DNA from: Azoarcus olearius
GTDB lineage: Bacteria; Pseudomonadota; Gammaproteobacteria; Burkholderiales; Rhodocyclaceae
DNA: 64,000 nucleotides
Assembly: GCF_001682385.1 (NCBI RefSeq)
Contig: NZ_CP016210.1
Span: 682,001 to 746,000 of the forward strand
Direction: 5' to 3'
Positions 60,225-64,000 of this stretch are shown piece after piece (the stretch's first letter is position 1; every line of letters starts with the position of its first letter). A model generated the notes under the pieces. That model ran no database searches. It saw nothing but the letters and a program-made list of their open reading frames with translations, and had not been told where the DNA came from. The position numbers were made by a program, and so were the translations under genes.

Positions 60225-61562
60225 CTAGCGCATCGTCACCAGCTCCTCGGCGCTGGTGGGGTGGATCGCCACGGTGTCGTCGAAGTCCGCCTTGGTGGCG
60301 CCCATCCGTATCGCCACCGCGAAGCCCTGCAGCATTTCGTCCGCGCCTTCGCCGATGACGTGGCAGCCGACCACCTGCTCCTGCGGGCCGGCGCACACCA
60401 GCTTCATCGCGGTCTTGGGCCGCTGCGGCTTGAGCGCGTGGTACATCGCGGTGAAGCGGGTGTGGTAGACGCGCACGTCCGCATGGCGGGCGCGGGCGGC
60501 CTCTTCGGTCAGGCCCACGGTGCCGATCGGCGGATGACTGAACACCACCGACGGGACGTTCTCGTAGTCGAGCCGCGCTTCCGGCTGGCCGCCGAACAGG
60601 CGCGCCGCAAGACGGCGGCCGGCAGCGATCGCAACCGGGGTCAGCTCCACGCGCCCGGTGACGTCGCCGATGGCATGGATGCCGGGCACCGCGGTGTCCT
60701 GCCAGGCGTCGGTGGCGATGCTGCCGTCCTTCTCTGTGCCCAGGCCGGCGGCGGCGAGGTTCAGGCCGGCGGTGCGCGCCTGGCGGCCGATCGCCCAGAT
60801 CAGCGTGTCGCCCTCGAACTCGGCGCTGCCGCAGGCCGCCCGCAGCGCACCGTCGTCCGCGCGGCGCACCGCGCCGGCTTCGCTGCCGGTGACGATGCGG
60901 ATGCCGGCGTCGCGCATCTGCAATGCGAGTTCGTCGCGCACCATGGCGTCGAAGGGGCGCAGCAGATGTTCGCCGCGCACCAGCATCGTGACCTCGCTGC
61001 CAAGCGCCGCGAGCACGCCCGCCAGCTCGACCGCGATGTAGCCGCCGCCGACGACGATGGTGCGCGCCGGCAGGTGGTCGAGCGCGAAGAAGCCGTCCGA
61101 CGTGATGCCGAGCGCGGCCCCGGGCGAGTCCGGCACGCGCGGTTCGCCGCCGGTGGCGATGACGATGTGGGGTGCGCTGTAGCGCTGTTCGCCAACCTCC
61201 ACGGTGTGCGCATCGACGAAGCGCGCGTGGCCACGCACCACGCTGACGCCGGCCTTGTCGAGCAGGCTGGCATAGACGCCGTTGAGGTAGGCGACGAAGT
61301 CGTCGCGGCCGCGCTTCAGCGCAGCCCAGTCGAAGCGCAGGCCATCGACACGGAAGCCGAACGCCGCCGCGTCGTGCAGCGCGTGGCCGATGCCTGCCGC
61401 ATGCCACATCAGCTTCTTGGGCACGCAGCCGGCATTGACGCAGGTGCCGCCGAGGCGGGCGCTTTCGATCAGCAGCACGCGCGCGCCGTATTCCGCCGCC
61501 CGCCGTGCGGTGGCGACGCCGCCGCTGCCGCCGCCGATCACCAGGTAGTCAAAGTGCGTCAT
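60225..61562 (-). CDS. gor: Glutathione-disulfide reductase
   Basis: A 445-residue flavoprotein of the glutathione reductase family. FAD motif [20 protein letters not shown], redox disulfide [18 protein letters not shown] motif [15 protein letters not shown] and C-terminal interface His-Glu in [13 protein letters not shown] are present. It keeps glutathione reduced with NADPH. It is slightly shorter at the N-terminus than an upstream in-frame ATG (61652) would give; 61562 matches the family. It converges on the DUF4401 gene. Confidence 0.94.
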   Translation of the reverse strand: MTHFDYLVIGGGSGGVATARRAAEYGARVLLIESARLGGTCVNAGCVPKKLMWHAAGIGHALHDAAAFGFRVDGLRFDWAALKRGRDDFVAYLNGVYASLLDKAGVSVVRGHARFVDAHTVEVGEQRYSAPHIVIATGGEPRVPDSPGAALGITSDGFFALDHLPARTIVVGGGYIAVELAGVLAALGSEVTMLVRGEHLLRPFDAMVRDELALQMRDAGIRIVTGSEAGAVRRADDGALRAACGSAEFEGDTLIWAIGRQARTAGLNLAAAGLGTEKDGSIATDAWQDTAVPGIHAIGDVTGRVELTPVAIAAGRRLAARLFGGQPEARLDYENVPSVVFSHPPIGTVGLTEEAARARHADVRVYHTRFTAMYHALKPQRPKTAMKLVCAGPQEQVVGCHVIGEGADEMLQGFAVAIRMGATKADFDDTVAIHPTSAEELVTMR

Positions 61563-61710
61563 CGTCGTCTCCGCAAGGGGCGCCGCGGGGCGCGGGAAGA
61601 AGAAATGCGGCGGGAATGGAACGCGCCGGGCACCAAACGGGTGCGGCGGCATCTTCTGGTATACAGCCTTGCCAGCGCCTGCCGTACGCGCCCGGATTTT
61701 GGAGATTGTC

Positions 61711-63615
61711 GTGTCCCGTTTGTTCCGCCTGTTCGAAAACCTGGTCGACCCTTACCCCGAGGCGCTGCCGCGCACGCCACCGCGCGGTTTTCTCGCCTTC
61801 CTGTGGGCGGGCACCGAGGGCGTGCGGCCCTACATCCTCGGCATGACGGCGCTGACCGCGACGATCGGGGCCTTCGAGGCGCTGCTGTTCGCGATGCTGG
61901 GACGCATCGTGGACTGGCTGTCGGCGATCGCGCCCGCGCACCTGTGGGCGGACGAAGGCGGCACGCTGCTCGCGCTGGGCGCCGTCATCGTCGGCAGCAT
62001 CGCGCTGGTCGCGCTGCAGACCATGCTCAAGCACCAGACGCTGGCGGGCAATTTCCCGATGCGCCTGCGCTGGAACTTCCACCGCCTGATGTTGGGCCAG
62101 AGCATGGCCTTCTACCAGGACGAGTTTGCCGGCCGGGTGGCGGCCAAGGTGATGCAGACGGCGCTCGCGGTGCGCGACACGTGCCTGATCCTCACCGACA
62201 TCCTGGTGTTCGTGGTGATCTACTTCGTCACGCTGGCGGCGGTGGTGGGCAGCTTCGACGCCTGGCTGCTGCTGCCCTTCCTCGGCTGGATCGGGTGCTA
62301 TCTCACCGCGCTGCGCTGGTTCGTGCCGCGCCTGTCGGCGGTGTCGCGCGCGCAGGCGGACGCCCGCGCGCTGATGACCGGGCGCATCACCGACGCCTAC
62401 ACCAACATCGCCACGGTGAAGCTGTTCTCGCACGCGGGGCGCGAGGCCTCGTACGCGCGCGCGGCGATGAAGGAGTTCATGGTGACGGTGCATGGCCAGA
62501 TGCGGCTGGTGAGCGGCATCGAGGTCATCAATCACAGCCTCAGCATGGGCTTGATCCTGAGCACCGCCGGGGTGGCGCTGTGGCTGTGGACGCAGGGCCA
62601 GGTGGGCATCGGCGCGGTGGCGGCGGCGACCGCGATGGCGCTGCGGCTGAACGGCATGTCGCACTGGGTGATGTGGGAGCTGGCTTCGCTGTTCGAGCAT
62701 GTCGGCACCGTGCAGGACGGCATCAACACCCTGGCGCGGCCGCACGTGGTGGTCGACCGCCCTGATGCGCGCCCGCTGCAGGTGAGCCGCGGCGAGATCC
62801 GCTTCGAGTCGCTGTCCTTCAGCTACGGCGAACGCGATCCGCAGGCGCGCAAGGTCATCGATGCGCTCGACCTGGTGATCCGGCCGGGCGAGAAGATCGG
62901 CCTGGTGGGGCGCTCGGGCGCGGGCAAATCGACCATCGTGAATCTGCTGCTGCGCTTCTACGACGTGGACCAGGGCCGCATCCTGATCGACGGCCAGGAC
63001 ATTGCCGGGGTGACGCAGGACAGCCTGCGCGCGCAGATCGGCATGGTCACGCAGGACACCTCGCTGCTGCACCGCTCCGTGCGCGACAACATCCTGTATG
63101 GCCGCCCGGACGCGAGCGACGAGGACATGATCGCCGCCGCCCGCCGCGCCGAAGCGCACGAATTCGTCCAGGGGCTGGGCGATCCGCAGGGACGCCGGGG
63201 CTACGATGCTCACGTCGGCGAGCGCGGGGTCAAGCTCTCCGGCGGGCAGCGCCAGCGCATCGCGATCGCGCGGGTGATGCTGAAGGACGCGCCCATCCTG
63301 TTGCTGGACGAGGCCACCAGCGCGCTCGACTCCGAGGTCGAGGCCGCGATCCAGGCCAGCCTGTACCGGCTGATGGAAGGCAAGACGGTGGTGGCGATCG
63401 CCCACCGGCTATCGACGATCGCGGCGATGGACCGGCTGATCGTGCTCGACCGCGGCCGCATCGTCGAGGAAGGCGACCACCGCAGCCTGCTGGCGCGCGG
63501 CGGTCTCTACGCGCGGCTGTGGGCTCACCAGAGCGGCGGTTTCCTCGGCGAGGAAGCGGATGACGAGCTGTCGCCCCCCGCGGGCGGCGCCAGCCGGCTG
63601 GCCGAGCCGGTGTGA
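61711..63615 (+). CDS. ABC exporter (fused permease-ATPase, ATM/MsbA type)
   Basis: A 634-residue half-transporter. Six helices lie within residues 45-340, followed by an ATPase: Walker [11 protein letters not shown]-loop [17 protein letters not shown], signature [10 protein letters not shown], Walker [16 protein letters not shown] and H-loop IAHRLSTI. The start is GTG 61711 with ggag 6 nt before; a TTG at 61669 would add a non-family leader. The substrate is unknown; a multidrug or lipid-type exporter is likely. The zinc peptidase follows after 7 bp. Confidence 0.92.
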   Translation: MSRLFRLFENLVDPYPEALPRTPPRGFLAFLWAGTEGVRPYILGMTALTATIGAFEALLFAMLGRIVDWLSAIAPAHLWADEGGTLLALGAVIVGSIALVALQTMLKHQTLAGNFPMRLRWNFHRLMLGQSMAFYQDEFAGRVAAKVMQTALAVRDTCLILTDILVFVVIYFVTLAAVVGSFDAWLLLPFLGWIGCYLTALRWFVPRLSAVSRAQADARALMTGRITDAYTNIATVKLFSHAGREASYARAAMKEFMVTVHGQMRLVSGIEVINHSLSMGLILSTAGVALWLWTQGQVGIGAVAAATAMALRLNGMSHWVMWELASLFEHVGTVQDGINTLARPHVVVDRPDARPLQVSRGEIRFESLSFSYGERDPQARKVIDALDLVIRPGEKIGLVGRSGAGKSTIVNLLLRFYDVDQGRILIDGQDIAGVTQDSLRAQIGMVTQDTSLLHRSVRDNILYGRPDASDEDMIAAARRAEAHEFVQGLGDPQGRRGYDAHVGERGVKLSGGQRQRIAIARVMLKDAPILLLDEATSALDSEVEAAIQASLYRLMEGKTVVAIAHRLSTIAAMDRLIVLDRGRIVEEGDHRSLLARGGLYARLWAHQSGGFLGEEADDELSPPAGGASRLAEPV

Positions 63616-63622
63616 GGCGGCG

Positions 63623-64000
63623 ATGAGCACGATGAAATACCTCGCCGGCTACCCGGCGCCGCTGGTTGCCCAGGTGAGCGCGCTGATGGAGGAGGGCCGG
63701 CTGGCGGCAATGCTGGCCGGGCGCTACCGGACGGCACACGCGGTGCGCACCGACGCCGCGCTGTACGACTACGTGGCCGGTCTGAAGGCCGAATTCATGC
63801 GCAAGGCCGAGCCGCTGTCGCGCGTGCAGTACGACAACACGCTGCATGTCGTGCGCCACGCGCTCGGAACCCACACCGCGATCTCGCGCGTGCAGGGCAG
63901 CAAACTCAAGGCGAAGCGCGAAATCCGCATCGCCAGCCTGTTCCGCGAAGTGCCGGACGAGTTCCTGCGCATGATCGTGGTGCACGAACTCGCCCACCTG
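63623..64000 (+). CDS. YgjP-like M48 metallopeptidase-domain protein (partial)
   Basis: The gene continues beyond the right edge; 126 residues are seen. They end with VVHELAHL, the start of the HExxH zinc site, after the conserved KLKAKREIRIASLF segment typical of the YgjP/DUF45 group. The ATG at 63623 follows gaggcgg. The zinc site's third ligand lies outside the window, so activity cannot be judged. Confidence 0.85.
   Translation, partial: MSTMKYLAGYPAPLVAQVSALMEEGRLAAMLAGRYRTAHAVRTDAALYDYVAGLKAEFMRKAEPLSRVQYDNTLHVVRHALGTHTAISRVQGSKLKAKREIRIASLFREVPDEFLRMIVVHELAHL

Overview
The window is about 70% GC, gene-dense and free of mobile elements. Its gene content looks like a free-living Gram-negative betaproteobacterium, most likely of the Azoarcus/Thauera/Aromatoleum group. 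That placement is inferred from gene content and protein style (HemP, Bfd/Bfr, EVE, malonyl-CoA decarboxylase, a Lap-type adhesion locus, zapA followed by 6S RNA); no database was searched.

Layout: 1-5 kb is iron uptake, with a partial feoB diverging from a TonB-dependent siderophore receptor across a shared Fur-box region, followed by a PiuC-type dioxygenase and an FMN alpha-hydroxy-acid dehydrogenase. 5-9.6 kb is a MacA/MacB/NodT-type tripartite efflux set on the minus strand; its macA-like gene appears frameshifted at the start. 9.8-13.1 kb is a minus-strand iron block: hemP, bfd, bfr, tonB, exbB, exbD. 13.2-20.8 kb holds an FAA hydrolase, a trio (PBP-like protein, porin-like protein, PAS-GGDEF-EAL phosphodiesterase), malonyl-CoA decarboxylase, and an orphan PAS protein with an atypical receiver. 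20.8-28.7 kb holds lgt, a YceH-family gene, a CHASE2 adenylate cyclase next to OmpA-like and FecR proteins, and a large HD-GYP protein. 28.8-35.2 kb holds ilvD, a ZapB-like coil, zapA, 6S RNA, an EVE protein, a TSUP permease, an unusual Fe-S protein and two unknowns. 35.2-38.5 kb is a zinc island: zur, a small His-rich membrane protein and znuC-znuB-znuA. 38.6-52.3 kb is a c-di-GMP-controlled surface adhesion system. 52.4-56.9 kb is a transporter/histidine-kinase fusion with its response regulator. 57.0-57.4 kb carries two copies of a palindrome-rich repeat. 57.6-64 kb holds two DUF membrane proteins, glutathione reductase, an ABC exporter and a partial zinc peptidase.

The most interesting region is the adhesion system (39.1-52.3 kb). 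It encodes a LapB-like ABC exporter, a LapC-like adaptor, a LuxR-type regulator, a LapA-like protein, a glycosyltransferase, LapD, LapG and a TolC-like outer-membrane channel. The LapA-like protein keeps the N-terminal retention module and a PAAG dialanine site where LapG would be expected to cut. Instead of the usual large repeats and RTX region it has two arrays of 14 Thr-rich 16-residue units, each in exact 48-nt register, around a unique central domain. A GT4-type glycosyltransferase follows it across a strong terminator. My working hypothesis is a compact, possibly glycosylated, c-di-GMP-gated Thr-rich adhesin. Several other c-di-GMP proteins (PAS-GGDEF-EAL, PilZ, HD-GYP) lie in the same window.

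All functional calls rest on reading motifs and context. Start codons are stated where ambiguous.
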